From: Gymnothorax reevesii
Lineage: Eukaryota > Chordata > Actinopteri > Anguilliformes > Muraenidae
DNA length: 64,000 bases
Direction: 5' to 3'
Assembly (NCBI GenBank): GCA_029721435.1
Contig: CM056583.1
Location: forward strand, 71,108,120-71,172,119
Each line of letters starts with the position of its first letter. Within the stretch, counting starts at the first letter, position 1. The position numbers were made by a program, and so were the translations under genes. Of the stretch, positions 60,501-64,000 are shown in pieces. The notes beneath the pieces were generated by a model that worked only from the letters and a program-made list of their open reading frames with translations, had not been told where the DNA came from and did no database searches.

Positions 60501-61772
60501 TATAACTTCCACATCTGTTGGTAAAGTGATGATCGTTGATGCATCTTTGCTCTTGATGGACTAGTCCATTTTTGGAAGCTCCTTTCATACTACAACATGC
60601 TTAGCTCGCTTGTTTAAATTCACCGCTTTCACATCACCTTATTAATGCAACTTATCACATCTTTGGTCATCTTAGATAGCCCCTGTTCCAACTTTTTTGT
60701 TTGTTGTTGTTATCACATTTGTAATTAGCATATATTTGCAATAAATACAAGTTAAAACATCAAATAAGGTGTTATATTTTCAATATAGAAGAGGGTGAAC
60801 TGACTTTTGAAATCACTCCTATGTACATTCTTCGTATTTTGCCAACTTTTTTCAGAAAAGGGGTTGTAGGCTACTTTACTTAGGAGCAATGAAAAATTCA
60901 CTTTCATCAGTCTTTATCTCACACAAAATGTAGACCCTCTCTGACAAGTACCCAAGGTAATCTGTAATGTTTCGAAAAAGCATTCTGGGAACATAGAAAA
61001 TTTTGTAACACATTGGTCACGGTTTAGTTGTCTGGCATCATTTTGAAAAAATCAAAAGATTTCAATGCTGACAAGGTCAAAAATTGCATCACTATTTGCA
61101 AGCTACACGTTCAAAAGCCCACAACACAATGGAACATTACAACTATCGAATTGGAGAAAAATTAGAAGAGTTGTATTTCTCTTGCAGACTCAACACGCCA
61201 GTGATTTGTGACAGATACACAGACCCGAGCTTTTTTCAAAATGTGCTTACAGTGCCTGAACAATAATAAATAAATAAAATAAACGGACTACAGCATTTGC
61301 CAAGACACAACATTTAGCCAATATTTTCTGCTGATATGTTGCGCTCGGTGAACTGAGCCAGACCGTCACGATGCTGGCATGACTGGATCATATCACCTTA
61401 ACAGAACCATTTCTATCAATTAATGCTGTAAATAAAGTGCTGTCTTGATATAACCGCCCATAAATAGGTCCGGGTTGCGGTCTATATTGGGGTCAATTTG
61501 CTTTGTCATATTATTGGTGACCGCTTTCCCAATAAGATCTCTTTAAAATAAGCATGCACATAAAAACGGAAAATCCTTCTGTCAACTGCGGTACGCGCAT
61601 CGTCAGCGTGTTTACACTACGAAACTTTGCCTTAAAATTGTCCTTCTGAATATCAAATCGAAATAATATGACAGAAAGGGTATGTATGCATGCAATAAAG
61701 GCACTCACCGTATATTCCTCGTGGGATGTTGATAATTCCAGCCAGAAACATCAATTTGATTATAAATCCCAT
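783..61772 (-). CDS. fras1: fras1, N-terminal portion (ten exons, continues beyond base 1)
   Basis: FRAS1 is a very large extracellular-matrix protein that forms the Fraser complex with FREM1 and FREM2 at embryonic basement membranes and is needed for epidermal adhesion (family knowledge). Seen here: ten minus-strand exons with GT/AG borders whose lengths add to 1053 nt with no phase conflict. They encode a signal peptide (residues 1 to about 22) and VWC domains at about residues 24-83, 91-148, 155-212, 217-271 and 280-336, then the start of a sixth at C343. Each repeats the pattern C..W..CxxCxC..C..C..C..CCxxC. The order signal peptide plus six VWC modules, and the exon borders, fit FRAS1. 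Kielin/chordin-like proteins also carry VWC arrays but fit this N-terminus less well. The furin-like, CSPG and Calx-beta parts must lie outside the window. The span includes introns. Confidence 0.9.
1255..1960 (-). mobile_element. Tc1-like transposase remnant (decayed)
   Basis: The plus strand reads like an antisense Tc1 transposase of a family common in fish: phrases such as ctgccaggccttcactgcagc, gtcagcagtgatg and cccatcattctggttca occur in the expected order. No open frame survives. A second copy of the same family lies at 53930-54420 and shares the first phrase. No terminal repeats were found. Confidence 0.5.
2400..3490 (-). repeat. Inverted pair of related repeats, copy A
   Basis: Read on the minus strand, this T-rich sequence matches the 3715-4950 copy in order and wording: for example ctcccctgtcttgtgat, then aggtgattt..tggtttctgg, then cggagctgtt. 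It is not protein-coding. The style (T-rich, AATAAA-like end, LTR-like) suggests a fish LTR or non-autonomous element, but no family name is justified. Confidence 0.5.
3715..4950 (+). repeat. Inverted pair of related repeats, copy B
   Basis: This is the plus-strand partner of copy A. It ends near CCAATAAAACAAGC, a polyadenylation-like signal, followed by a G/C-richer tail. A third sequence of similar style lies at 39740-40370. The two copies are clearly diverged, so they are old. Confidence 0.5.
5030..5250. repeat. AT-rich degenerate repeat of ATGCATTTT-like motifs
   Basis: The stretch has many imperfect copies of (A)ATGCATTTTGA or its complement with no fixed period. It resembles the inner parts of fish non-autonomous elements, but no ends were found. 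Confidence 0.3.
5422..5607 (-). CDS. fras1: fras1 exon 9: end of VWC4 and core of VWC5
   Basis: This is the longest exon seen, 62 codons in phase 0, from a CATCTCTGCGCAG acceptor to a GTAAGA donor. It starts A-Q-E-K-L and carries the end of VWC domain 4 as C-C-D-F-A, so the last cysteine of the usual CCxxC is alanine at residue 274. VWC domain 5 then begins at C280, with CQFCVC and C..C..C. Its Trp-to-Cys spacing is one residue shorter than in the other domains. Confidence 0.88.
6985..7269 (+). pseudogene. SWIM-like exon fragment (frameshifted)
   Basis: From an ATG at 6985 the frame reads about 35 residues and breaks. The next frame continues with [14 protein letters not shown], and the third gives [10 protein letters not shown] just before a GTACGT donor. 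This layout (YxYFxSGxV followed by CxCKAG) is the start of SWIM zinc-finger proteins seen in some fish transposon-related families. Frameshifts and a stop at about 7210 make it a remnant. Confidence 0.4.
7571..7627 (-). pseudogene. THAP-domain first exon (fragment)
   Basis: From an ATG at 7627 the frame reads [19 protein letters not shown]. This carries the first C-x(3-4)-C pair of a THAP zinc finger. The conserved later W, C and H are absent and the frame turns into non-THAP sequence, which suggests an exon border near 7570. THAP domains bind DNA in transposases and host regulators. Confidence 0.5.
8205..8306 (-). CDS. fras1: fras1 exon 8: core of VWC domain 4, lacking one cysteine
   Basis: The exon has 34 codons in phase 0, from a TTTGCAG acceptor to a GTGAAC donor. 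It starts H-G-Q-R-W and carries CTTCVC and a third-cluster cysteine (C247). The next conserved VWC cysteine, expected at residue 252, is glycine here ([11 protein letters not shown]). The matching positions of domains 1, 2, 3 and 5 all keep cysteine. Confidence 0.88.
8307..9037 (-). other. fras1 intron 7
   Basis: This 731-bp intron starts GTAACC and ends TTTGCAG. Nothing else was recognised. Confidence 0.8.
9038..9121 (-). CDS. fras1: fras1 exon 7: end of VWC3, start of VWC4
   Basis: The exon has 28 codons in phase 0, from a TTTTTTCCCTCAG acceptor to a GTAACC donor. It encodes H-E-T-M-V, then the closing A-C-C-P-Q-C of VWC domain 3 and the opening cysteine (C217) of domain 4. Confidence 0.88.
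9122..10801 (-). other. fras1 intron 6
   Basis: The 1.7-kb intron contains the inverted-repeat-bounded, internally tandem element at 9932-10519. The rest (9125-9930 and 10520-10800) shows no recognisable feature. Confidence 0.8.
9932..10519. repeat. Foldback element bounded by TATCCCCCGCCACG, with inner tandem units
   Basis: TATCCCCCGCCACG at 9932-9945 is repeated in perfect inverted orientation at 10506-10519. Between them a unit of about 165 bp recurs two to three times (phrases such as ttcatccacgtagg, ccataactc(t/c)gtaaaaata and gtc(a/c)ccattg). A run of CGGACGGA-type tetranucleotides lies near 10425-10475. No protein is encoded. Confidence 0.6.
10802..10935 (-). CDS. fras1: fras1 exon 6: most of VWC domain 3
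   Basis: The acceptor lies after a clear pyrimidine tract (CTGTCTTCCTTCCAG). The exon covers residues 153-197: S-C-F-E-E-G at the start, D-G-E-E-W, then CSKCVC and C..C..C. The donor is read as CTG/GTCAGT, which keeps exon 7 in phase 0. An alternative donor one codon earlier would break the GT rule. Confidence 0.88.
10936..11427 (-). other. fras1 intron 5
   Basis: This 492-bp intron starts GTATAG and ends TTCCTTCCAG. Nothing else was recognised in it. Confidence 0.8.
11428..11587 (-). CDS. fras1: fras1 exon 5: core of VWC domain 2
   Basis: The exon starts after TTTTACAG with His-Gly-Thr-His-Trp. It encodes CSVCIC, then C..C..C and the C-C-P-K-C closing motif (residues 100-152). It ends in phase 1 at a GTATAG donor; the split codon is completed to alanine by exon 6. 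All expected VWC cysteines of this domain are present. Confidence 0.9.
11588..12505 (-). other. fras1 intron 4
   Basis: This 918-bp intron starts GTAAG and ends TTTTACAG. It is AT-rich, and no repeat or other feature was recognised. Confidence 0.8.
12506..12598 (-). CDS. fras1: fras1 exon 4: end of VWC1, start of VWC2
   Basis: The exon has 31 codons in phase 0, from a TTTACAG acceptor to a GTAAG donor. It carries the closing K-C-C-P-E-C of VWC domain 1 and the opening G-S-C-F-H-E-G of domain 2. Its acceptor has a weak pyrimidine tract. A 6-kb LTR retrotransposon begins only 134 bp upstream of it in the intron, so splicing of this exon could be affected. Confidence 0.88.
12733..13228 (-). repeat. 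3' LTR of the Gmr1-like element
   Basis: The 496-bp LTR carries TATATAAGG on the minus strand, like its partner. It is flanked outside by CCAT and inside by a purine-rich tract (GGAATGGAGG on the minus strand) that would prime plus-strand synthesis. Confidence 0.9.
13356..16478 (-). CDS. Retrotransposon Pol: integrase, then reverse transcriptase and RNase H
   Basis: The open frame has 1040 codons. The frame opens further upstream without an ATG near it, and 16478 is a TTG chosen as a formal start; it continues the protease from the other frame (L-G-N-D-L). The integrase zinc finger has H186, H193, C220 and C223. The DDE core is D257, D316 and E352 with 35 residues between the last two, and a GPY motif lies at about 490-492. 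Reverse transcriptase follows, with Y-I-D-D at 773-776, then RNase H with D922, E963 and D992. The end (D-C-L-S-R) is typical. It copies RNA to DNA and integrates it. The order of domains is the reverse of most Ty3/gypsy elements. Confidence 0.9.
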   Translation of the reverse strand: MLGNDLAGGKVVPPVHFTSQPSTENGDEDPSLYPSCAVTRAMAKKAKEDDVVVPSSTLNSQDSGGSPHDSDWPTMVSPFEDLSDTFISSLFSQPDGSGDSDVSGDLSLSRKRLIEEQTNDPEIGVLKRRALPEKEIDAVPVGYYLKDGVLMRKWRPPDIPANADWAVVRQIVVPKVYRNEILTMAHSLPLGGHLGVNKTVDKIMKHFFWPGLRKDVSNFCKTCHTCQVVGKHQLDPPVAPLQPIPAFGEPFSRVIVDCVGPLPKTRSGNQYLLTIMCASTRFPEAIPLRNIKATAISKALIKFFTLFGLPREIQSDQGSNFTSGLFQQVVYELGAKQILSSAYHPESQGALERFHSTLKTMMRTYCYDHEKDWDEGVHLLLFAAREAVQESTGFSPFELVFGHEVRGPLLLLSEQWQEEEPQISLLDYVGKFKERLRAACDLAKENLKSSQGKMKTWYDHKARSREFKPGDKVLVLFPLQSNPLQARFHGPYEILTKLNDLNYIVKTPDRRKPKQLCHINMLKPYHDRNARVAAVTSDSPMVETCEDEGEFQDDEPRIKAEVLSCKLSNTEVLQNLDVKLQHLEPSQRDQFERLIKKYEDLFPDVPKRVTIASHDVDVGDAKPIKLHPYRMNPEKRKIAEKEVEYMLKHDIIRPSNSDWSSPCVLVPKPDGSTRFCTDYRKVNAVTRTDVFPIPRIDDCIDSVGQAKFLTKIDLLKGYWCVPLTERAKSISAFATPSGLYQYEVLPFGMKNAPATFQRMIQSTIAGLPHTGAYIDDLITWSDSWEEHLKDVETLFQRLTQANLTVTLSKSDFGCATVTYLGYVIGQGKVAPINAKVQAIMDFPVPDNKKALRRFLGMIGYYRKFCKNFAEIALSLTNQLKKGVKFTWDDACQRAFDRLKSLLCHFPVLKSPDFNKPFSIAVDASDQACGSVLLQRSDSDDIEHPVAYFSRKFNRHQRNYSTIEKELLALVLSLQHFEVYVCTGQKPMIVYTDHNPLMFLSKMKNKNRRLLNWSLILQEFDLEIKHVKGTDNVIADCLSRV
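16493..18133 (-). CDS. Retrotransposon Gag-protease (SCAN-like capsid, zinc knuckle)
   Basis: The frame runs 546 codons from the ATG at 18133. Residues 1-55 are a helical head, and about 67-165 a highly charged Glu/Arg/Lys coiled coil made of [11 protein letters not shown] type repeats. A capsid-like region follows at about 170-340. It includes A-Y-R-Q-K-F-R and [10 protein letters not shown], the layout from which the vertebrate SCAN domain is thought to derive. A CX2CX4HX4C zinc knuckle lies at about 397-410, and an aspartic protease with D-T-G at 489-491 closes the frame. The frame stops inside the protease, and the next frame takes over. It would package and process the element in particles. 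Confidence 0.85.
   Translation of the reverse strand: MDDFLASPTVGVLKSFKKTELLEICRQSELTEVKPAMRKARLAREIVEYYIDENVFAPGDLEQFPVENPNIEMELKLKMLEIEREEREKEREEKEKQREFEREEKEKQREFELEKLAREEKQREFEMEKEERAERERQRQRDFELEKFDREERLQMEQLKIKIETKNKFCASQEVKLVPPFSEKDVDNYFQCFEKVAKSCQWPKEHWPLMLQTVLKGKAQQAYSALSADDSSDYEVVKKVILRAYELVPEAYRQKFRGLKKSENQTYVEFANEKKVCFERWCTSMEVKDDFNSLKEMVLVEEFKNCVKDDVKTYLNEKQALNLQSAAKFADEYVLTHKSKFQSSSNNRWSQFQKKGYGDTQDSSPKDKDKSGDGAQKSSNRSDQSVKADSDRSGLVCRYCKKSGHVTTNCWFLKAKKEKEKDTKPNAFVKTRLETPVVDNRSAKLPASCGAKKPNTADFVREEFLPFVSEGFVALNEHTTPVPIYILRDTGASQSLLLMDSLELRDETASGDFILVQGIEGRTVSVPLRSIFLKSDLVTGQVKVYL
18228..18246 (-). other. Primer-binding site, tRNA-Pro type with a 3-base insertion
   Basis: Three bases past the LTR the minus strand reads TGGGGGCTC, then AAG, then GTCCGGG. 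Removing AAG leaves the complement of a tRNA-Pro 3' end. The assignment is by memory of tRNA-Pro primer sites. Confidence 0.5.
18250..18745 (-). repeat. 5' LTR of the Gmr1-like element
   Basis: This LTR is 496 bp long and differs from the 3' LTR at about three places: two near its end at about 18265 and one near 18649. On the minus strand it carries TATATAAGG (18582-18591) and a later ATTAAA (18335-18340 region), which fit a promoter and polyadenylation signal. Confidence 0.9.
18582..18591 (-). promoter_or_regulatory. TATA box of the retrotransposon LTR
   Basis: TATATAAGG lies on the minus strand inside the 5' LTR at the position expected for the U3 promoter. The same motif is present in the 3' LTR. 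Confidence 0.5.
18947..19385 (+). repeat. 5' LTR of the tRNA-Arg-type element
   Basis: The 439-bp repeat begins TGTTGG and ends ACCCACA. Its 3' part contains ACTATTAAACTATCC and GTACGGAGGAAT, shared with the partner LTR. Confidence 0.75.
19390..19402 (+). other. Primer-binding site, tRNA-Arg type
   Basis: TGGCGAGCCAGCC follows the 5' LTR by four bases and equals the complement of the acceptor end of a tRNA-Arg, after which the match stops. Confidence 0.6.
21872..21889 (+). other. Polypurine tract before the 3' LTR
   Basis: An A10-G-T-A-G-G-G-A-A purine run directly abuts the TG of the 3' LTR. It is where plus-strand DNA synthesis would start. Confidence 0.5.
21890..22330 (+). repeat. 3' LTR of the tRNA-Arg-type element
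   Basis: This 441-bp repeat is closely similar to 18947-19385 but differs at many more places than the Gmr1-like pair, so this element is older. Confidence 0.75.
22450..22775 (+). pseudogene. THAP-domain fragment, frameshifted
   Basis: One frame has C-S-P-V-V-F-G-C followed by K-K-K-K-H-N-S; the next has [14 protein letters not shown]; a third continues with [14 protein letters not shown]. Together they follow the THAP layout (C-x4-C, LPKD..W, then a phenylalanine-rich end). Poly-A slippage and indels break the frame. It is likely the N-terminus of a Kolobok or other THAP transposase. Confidence 0.5.
23800..24002 (-). mobile_element. Kolobok-like right end (TTAA site)
   Basis: Read on the minus strand, TTAAAGGTCCCCTATTATGC lies at 24002-23983. 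It is a TTAA target site plus a GGTCCCC-type end, as in fish Kolobok elements, which carry THAP transposases. The left end was not found; the older LTR element may have replaced or displaced it. Confidence 0.4.
24549..24656 (-). CDS. fras1: fras1 exon 3: core of VWC domain 1
   Basis: The exon has 36 codons in phase 0, from a TGTGTGTAG acceptor to a GTAAGG donor. It encodes the tryptophan and the first cysteine clusters of VWC domain 1 ([11 protein letters not shown], then C..C..C). It joins exon 2 before it and the CCPEC end of the domain in exon 4. Confidence 0.88.
27540..28125. mobile_element. hAT non-autonomous element with 8-bp target duplication
   Basis: The ends are CAGGGTTTC and its exact complement. 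It is flanked by AGGGAAGG (27532-27539) and GGGGAAGG (28126-28133), seven of eight bases alike, which is the hAT duplication size. Inside there is no long frame. GTGGCGG motifs near both ends (27569 and 28090) extend the inverted repeat. Confidence 0.7.
29104..29185. repeat. GT microsatellite
   Basis: A (GT)n tract is broken by single C and A changes (gcgcgtgtgt to gcatgtgtgtcagtg). An overlapping ORF on the plus strand is only its translation. Confidence 0.9.
30336..30581 (+). pseudogene. HARBI1-like transposase fragment
   Basis: The frame has F-Q-R-V-A-G-D-V, then [10 protein letters not shown], and ends with G-F-Y-R-V-A-R-F-P. This matches the HTH and pre-catalytic part of PIF/Harbinger nucleases. 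The catalytic DDE part is missing: the frame stops at 30581. Confidence 0.6.
30850..31115 (-). pseudogene. Myb-like Harbinger accessory protein fragment
   Basis: The frame includes A-T-G-G-G-Q-P-S-S and L-G-V-D-T-D-E-G-G, found in the C-terminal part of the Harbinger Myb-like DNA-binding protein. The Myb domain itself would lie upstream near 31330-31560 (minus), where only a degraded frame is left. Confidence 0.5.
31740..32460 (-). mobile_element. Tc1-like transposase remnant, antisense to plus
   Basis: The plus strand carries landmarks of an antisense Tc1-family element in order: ggacaagtcagtactgcagg, gcatgcaaaatgcatcttt, tatacatggcatcccagg, gccaagggcattgacac and ccatatcatgacgaggcatgg. No frame survives. 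The sequence begins right after the Harbinger element end. Confidence 0.5.
34820..35395. mobile_element. Tc1/mariner-type non-autonomous element, old
   Basis: It contains tttacatcctaatcaaggtg and cacggtgtaggaattaca, words of a common fish Tc1-like repeat, and its ends are approximately inverted (gtcaagaccataaatatt and ggtcataaaagtca). It is not coding. Confidence 0.4.
36651..37188. mobile_element. Tc1-type element with about 130-bp inverted repeats
   Basis: Each end begins TACAGTACAGG(C/T)CAAA. The inverted match continues with few changes through GAAGGCATCAAAACTATG and GAATGAACAC, about 130 bp. The 280-bp middle retains decayed transposase sequence antisense to plus. It is an internally deleted copy. 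Confidence 0.75.
39740..40370 (+). repeat. T-rich LTR-like repeat
   Basis: This is a T-rich, open-looking stretch whose word order resembles the 3715-4950 repeat (cctgtctcattt.., ttcgattttggata.., ctgcctggact..). A 120-codon frame at its start has low-complexity composition and is not thought to be a gene. Confidence 0.35.
43150..43575 (+). repeat. Gypsy LTR-like fragment
   Basis: It shares gaacaagctcccaag, catcaggattgggac and an aataaa-containing 3' part with 59290-59782. It is therefore probably a solo or partial LTR of the same gypsy family as the intron 1 element. Confidence 0.45.
43588..44760 (-). mobile_element. Tc1-like transposon, decayed
   Basis: The ends TACAACAC (left) and GTGTTGTA (right) continue as imperfect inverted repeats around GTGAATAAA and GCAATGACTTTCA, over about 75 bp. 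TA is present at the insertion borders. Inside is a broken transposase on the minus strand. Confidence 0.7.
43944..44600 (-). pseudogene. Tc1-like transposase, frameshifted
   Basis: Frames on the minus strand give W-S-D-V-S-K-F (first catalytic Asp), Q-D-N-T-K-P-H-T-A (second Asp) and [11 protein letters not shown] (Glu), the DD34E triad. They fall in three frames, so the protein is not produced. N-terminal helix-turn-helix residues lie at 44600-44330. Confidence 0.7.
46901..47065. mobile_element. hAT-like terminal fragment
   Basis: AGTGTTTCCCACAGAATTTT and a second ATGTTTCCCACAGACC 40 bp on resemble the ends of fish hAT elements. No opposite end was identified. Confidence 0.3.
48481..48540. 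repeat. CA microsatellite
   Basis: A (CA)n tract is preceded by GCGCGC and interrupted by ATG and CC changes near its right end. Confidence 0.9.
49940..50595 (+). mobile_element. Tc1-like transposase remnant
   Basis: Between 50110 and 50330 the plus strand matches the C-terminal half of the same kind of Tc1 transposase seen at 43944-44600: gcaacgtatgctgccacct, then gcctgcagtcctggtctgtct, then catatggtgcaata. The terminal phrase cttcttctgttttggggttt ends near 50582. No frame is intact. Confidence 0.5.
52246..52277 (-). CDS. fras1: fras1 exon 2: 32-nt microexon
   Basis: The acceptor is CCTTTCAG and the donor GTAAG. With the base left from exon 1, the exon reads [11 protein letters not shown], the short segment with the first cysteine (C24) of VWC domain 1. 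Entering in phase 1 and leaving in phase 0, it makes the reading frame continuous between exons 1 and 3. It lies alone between introns of 9.4 and 27.6 kb and is too short for most ORF searches. Confidence 0.85.
53930..54420 (-). mobile_element. Tc1-like transposase remnant, sibling of 1255-1960
   Basis: It shares ctgccaggccttcact and agttcctgcttgttct (with small changes) and cagcagt(c/g)atatcatcaataaa with that family. No frame remains. Confidence 0.45.
54450..54990. repeat. Cluster of GTCCATT/AATGGAC palindromes next to a TTAA site
   Basis: Four 16-mers of the form GTCCA(T/C)TNNAATGGAC or near it occur at 54470, 54794, 54827 and 54973. They begin 17 bp after TTAACCCCTTCAGACCC (54450). A TTAA flank with CCC ends is compatible with a piggyBac-like element, but only this one end is seen. 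Confidence 0.4.
55585..56394 (+). pseudogene. Gypsy protease and reverse transcriptase N-terminus
   Basis: The frame carries I-Y-S-G-A-S in place of the protease D-S-G-A active site. It also has [16 protein letters not shown] and S-S-P-A-R-A-G-F, the start of the gypsy reverse transcriptase. The active-site Asp is lost (Tyr) and the frame ends before the YxDD motif. It is a remnant. Confidence 0.65.
56677..57216 (+). pseudogene. Gypsy reverse transcriptase end and RNase H
   Basis: The frame has [11 protein letters not shown], then [17 protein letters not shown] and W-T-D-D-Q-D-L, the thumb and RNase H motifs of gypsy Pol. The catalytic core of the polymerase upstream is mostly deleted. Confidence 0.65.
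57829..59782 (+). repeat. Putative gypsy 3' LTR, split by an insertion
   Basis: It starts TGTCATGG and ends CTGTGACA with an AATAAA-containing 3' part. The piece 59290-59782 matches the LTR-like fragment at 43150. The middle (58115-59266) is a later hAT-like insertion. No 5' partner LTR was found. Confidence 0.4.
58115..59266. mobile_element. hAT-like element with CAGTGTTC ends
   Basis: The left CAGTGTTCTAAATA and the complement of the right end (CAGTGTTCAAAATA) differ at one base. Inside both ends are GGTTGTC/GACAACC palindromes. The flanking 8 bases do not match, so a target duplication is not confirmed. No transposase frame exists. A poly-A run lies at about 59022-59043. Confidence 0.5.
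59800..60868 (-). mobile_element. Tc1-like remnant
   Basis: Fragments at 59830-59880 (gccgcatgtggttt, ttgtcttgtaggaaaatgca) and the end at 60835-60868 (ccaacttttttcagaaaaggggttgta) fit a decayed Tc1-like element on the minus strand, related to 43588-44760. No coding frame remains. Confidence 0.4.
61709..61772 (-). CDS. fras1: fras1 exon 1: start codon and signal peptide
   Basis: The ATG at 61772-61770 sits in a strong Kozak context (GCGACCATGG). The exon encodes 21 residues plus one base: a lysine, then a hydrophobic run ([10 protein letters not shown]), as in a cleavable signal peptide. It ends at a GTGAGT donor (intron starts at 61708), leaving phase 1. A second in-frame ATG lies 18 nt upstream at 61790 in a weak context, and a TAA stop lies 9 bases before that. 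The strong-context ATG is preferred, but a start six codons earlier is possible. Confidence 0.85.
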
Positions 61773-63805
61773 GGTCGCCAGCGGAAACATCAAATTGCGT
61801 TAAATTCTGATGTCAAGATATATTCCACTTACTACATGAATTCATATTTTACCCGTTGTTACAGTGAATTTGATGCAAAGTTTACTTGAGAAATGCGGTA
61901 TTAGACAATATAGTTGGCGACAGACTTCTTCGCAAGTTTGATACGCTTAGAATGGCAGGTAGCCAGAGAGGATCACTCAGCGAAAACGATGTCCTCCAAA
62001 TAGCAGTTCTATTGATTCTGATCGACACCAACAGAAACTCTAAACCGAGATACATTTAGTCATGCTGGAGAGGATAATTGTAGGGCGGCTCTTTGGCCAA
62101 CAGCAGAGCACAGTTTTGTTCAAATAAACTGTTCCTGTAAAAACATATTTACGTTGCGCGGTCTTTTGCGGCAAATAAACAATTCAAAGGCTTTCTGCAA
62201 AAGAAGCATAAGGCTGAGTAGTAGCCCGGACTACTAACGGCTGTATGGTGCGCAGCAGCTCAAATGACGGCTCAAAGAGAAAAAAAAAATCGAACATCTC
62301 TCCAATGTCGAAATCTGCGCTCAAAAATTCTTCTGCTGAAAAATGTACATATTAAAAGAAGCCTATTATTCTGAGCTGCCTTTAATCTATGCAGGTAGCG
62401 ATCGTGTCGCCTACATTTCAACCACGGCTGTGCAATTTCTGCTTGATAAAGCTTCATTCGGCAGGCAGTGTAAAAATACGGAGGAATAACCATATCTGTG
62501 GATAGAGCATGGTAATGAAGTCACTTTGTGCTTCGTTAAACTACGAGTCGAGAGTTTTCGAGTCTCAACGTAAATTAGCTTGTTCCTATTTCATTTAAGC
62601 CACCTCGGTGATATATGATATTGATTTGGAAAAACCGGCCGTTAATGCAAATGGAAGCTTTTGTCTGAATATCTTAAATGGACAATATATTTAAATTAGG
62701 CTACCAAAATACTCAATGAATCAATGCGATTAAAACAAGGACAAGAATAGTATGGTGTTGAACTTAACTTGTAAACCTAATGATTCTGTGTGGGGTGCAA
62801 ATGCTGAACAAGTTAACCTGCATTTCTCATTATTTAGCATTTTCACAAAACACTTCTCCGCAATGTGCCATGGAGTAGATCCGAATATGATGTAAGGTCA
62901 GAAAGGAAGACATGTACTTTCTCTGCACTGGTACGTAATGGTATGTTATTAAAACCCAGAGGGGGGGGGGGGGGGGGCGCATTCTTCATCACAGAGAATA
63001 ATCCTCTCAGAAACGTGCCCACATGTGCTCATCCTCCTAAAACGCCGCTGAAGAATGAACGACTGCCTTCACTAAAGGTTCATGACTTCGTCTGAATTTG
63101 CTTCGAATTTTTTAGATTGACACAGTCATCAAACGGTTTAGCCCTGCAGATTCAAGTTTGGCTACCCCATTTACCTGGTAACTCTTGCTGCCAGTGCATT
63201 TCAAGTTATAAGTCATTACACTTTAAGAAGGAGTATTTCTTTCTGTTTGGGTGGAAATGATCAGCATGCATATACTTTTTTAGTGCAGTAGCCGTGTGCA
63301 TTGTCTAAAATAACAAGGGCAATGACTGCCATCAAGTGTCGCATATCAGTATTGCACAAGTGAATGACACCCTAGGTCTGAGCTCTGTAATCTCTGAGAT
63401 CATTTTGAGGCGCAATCATCCGTAGAGTCACAATGTAAGAGATATATTGGCCTAAATTAATTAAAAAAGAGAATCTTCAACATGGGCAATATCTTGCCAA
63501 AAAATTACGTCGAATATGATGTGCAATAAACTACAATTGTTCTAATATCCGGCTTTGAGAGATAAAAATGCGCTAAGTACGAACTGTCTGTGACCGCATC
63601 TTGTAAAACAAGATCATAAACAAGTCTGCTCATGGTTTTGATTTCTGGCAAGCACAAAACCAATTACTTTGAAGCAACTTTATGGCATGCAGCCTTCCGT
63701 TATGATATACTTCAAATGGAATGATATTGCTGAGCTAATTCTCTCATGGTATAATCAGCTCAGTTTATATGGCAAATTCAAACAAGTCAAAGTTTAATTT
63801 GTAGT
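61773..63805 (-). promoter_or_regulatory. fras1: fras1 5' flank (probable 5'UTR and promoter region)
   Basis: This sequence lies upstream of the fras1 start. The first 900 bp are richer in CpG than the introns, which suits a vertebrate promoter. No convincing TATA box, initiator or upstream non-coding exon was recognised, and the transcription start cannot be placed. A 17-base G run lies at 62961-62977. No other gene is visible. Confidence 0.35.
62961..62977 (+). repeat. 17-base G homopolymer
   Basis: An unbroken run of 17 G is followed by CGC, about 1.2 kb upstream of the fras1 start. It could form a G-quadruplex or be an assembly artefact of a longer tract. Confidence 0.9.
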
Positions 63806-64000
63806 GCATACAGAAAAGTACTTCGACCCCTTCACTTTTTCATATTTGGTACACCGCAGCCATTTGCTTAAAACATTTAAATAAATTTTTTTTTCTCTCA
63901 TCAGCCAAAACAGTTTTGATTTTGATTTTTTTATTTTTTTTGCAAATTTATGAATAAGAAAAAACTGAGATATCACATTTACACAAGTATTCAGATCCTT
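63806..64000. mobile_element. Tc1-type element, cut by the window end
   Basis: AAAAGTACTTCGACCCCTTC and TTTTTCATATTTGGTACA at the left are the terminal words of a common fish Tc1-like repeat (AAAGTATTCAGACCCC type). The repeat continues past base 64000 with CAAGTATTCAGATCC. Confidence 0.45.

Larger units (their letters stand above)
52278..61708 (-). other. fras1 intron 1
   Basis: The 9.4-kb intron starts GTGAGT and ends TTTCAG. It holds a Tc1-like remnant (53930-54420), palindromic repeats (54450-54990), a decayed gypsy element (55110-59782) with a hAT-like insert, and another Tc1-like remnant (59800-60868). Nothing was recognised in 52280-53925 or 60870-61700. Confidence 0.8.

Noticed and set aside
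1..64000. CRISPR arrays, operons, rRNA or tRNA genes
   Set aside because: None seen; the sequence is eukaryotic intronic DNA.

Overview
The window looks like part of a ray-finned fish chromosome, about 60% AT. It has long introns packed with Tc1-like, hAT, PIF/Harbinger, THAP-associated and LTR elements and no prokaryotic gene organisation. The species cannot be read from the sequence.

One host gene is recognised. The 5' part of fras1, which encodes a Fraser-complex extracellular-matrix protein, runs on the minus strand from a start codon at 61772 to an exon ending at 783. Ten coding exons (64, 32, 108, 93, 160, 134, 84, 102, 186 and 90 nt) join in frame with consistent phases. They give 351 codons: a signal peptide, five von Willebrand factor C (VWC) domains and the first residues of a sixth. 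The rest of the gene lies beyond base 1. Introns 1 (9.4 kb), 2 (27.6 kb) and 3 (11.9 kb) take up most of the window.

The introns hold most of the mobile DNA. Intron 3 contains a young Ty3/gypsy element (12733-18745) whose 496-bp LTRs differ at about three positions. Its integrase lies before reverse transcriptase and RNase H, which marks the Gmr1-like group, and its Gag has a SCAN-like region. It is followed directly by an older LTR element with a tRNA-Arg-type primer site (18947-22330), then by a THAP/Kolobok-like fragment (about 22450-24000). Intron 2 has a hAT non-autonomous element with near-perfect 8-bp target duplications, a PIF/Harbinger element with remnants of both genes, a 538-bp Tc1-type foldback element, a dead Tc1-like transposase and several older fragments. 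Intron 1 has a decayed gypsy element with chromodomain-like remnants, whose 3' LTR seems split by a hAT-like element. Introns 4 to 9 are shorter. Intron 8 has a nested element carrying head-to-head THAP and SWIM-like exons, and intron 9 has an inverted pair of about 1.1-1.2 kb repeats.

The points most worth a second look are the Gmr1-like element 134 bp upstream of the exon 4 acceptor, the paired loss of two cysteines in VWC domain 4 of fras1, and the nested THAP/SWIM element. Family names rest on motifs recognised by eye; no database search was possible.
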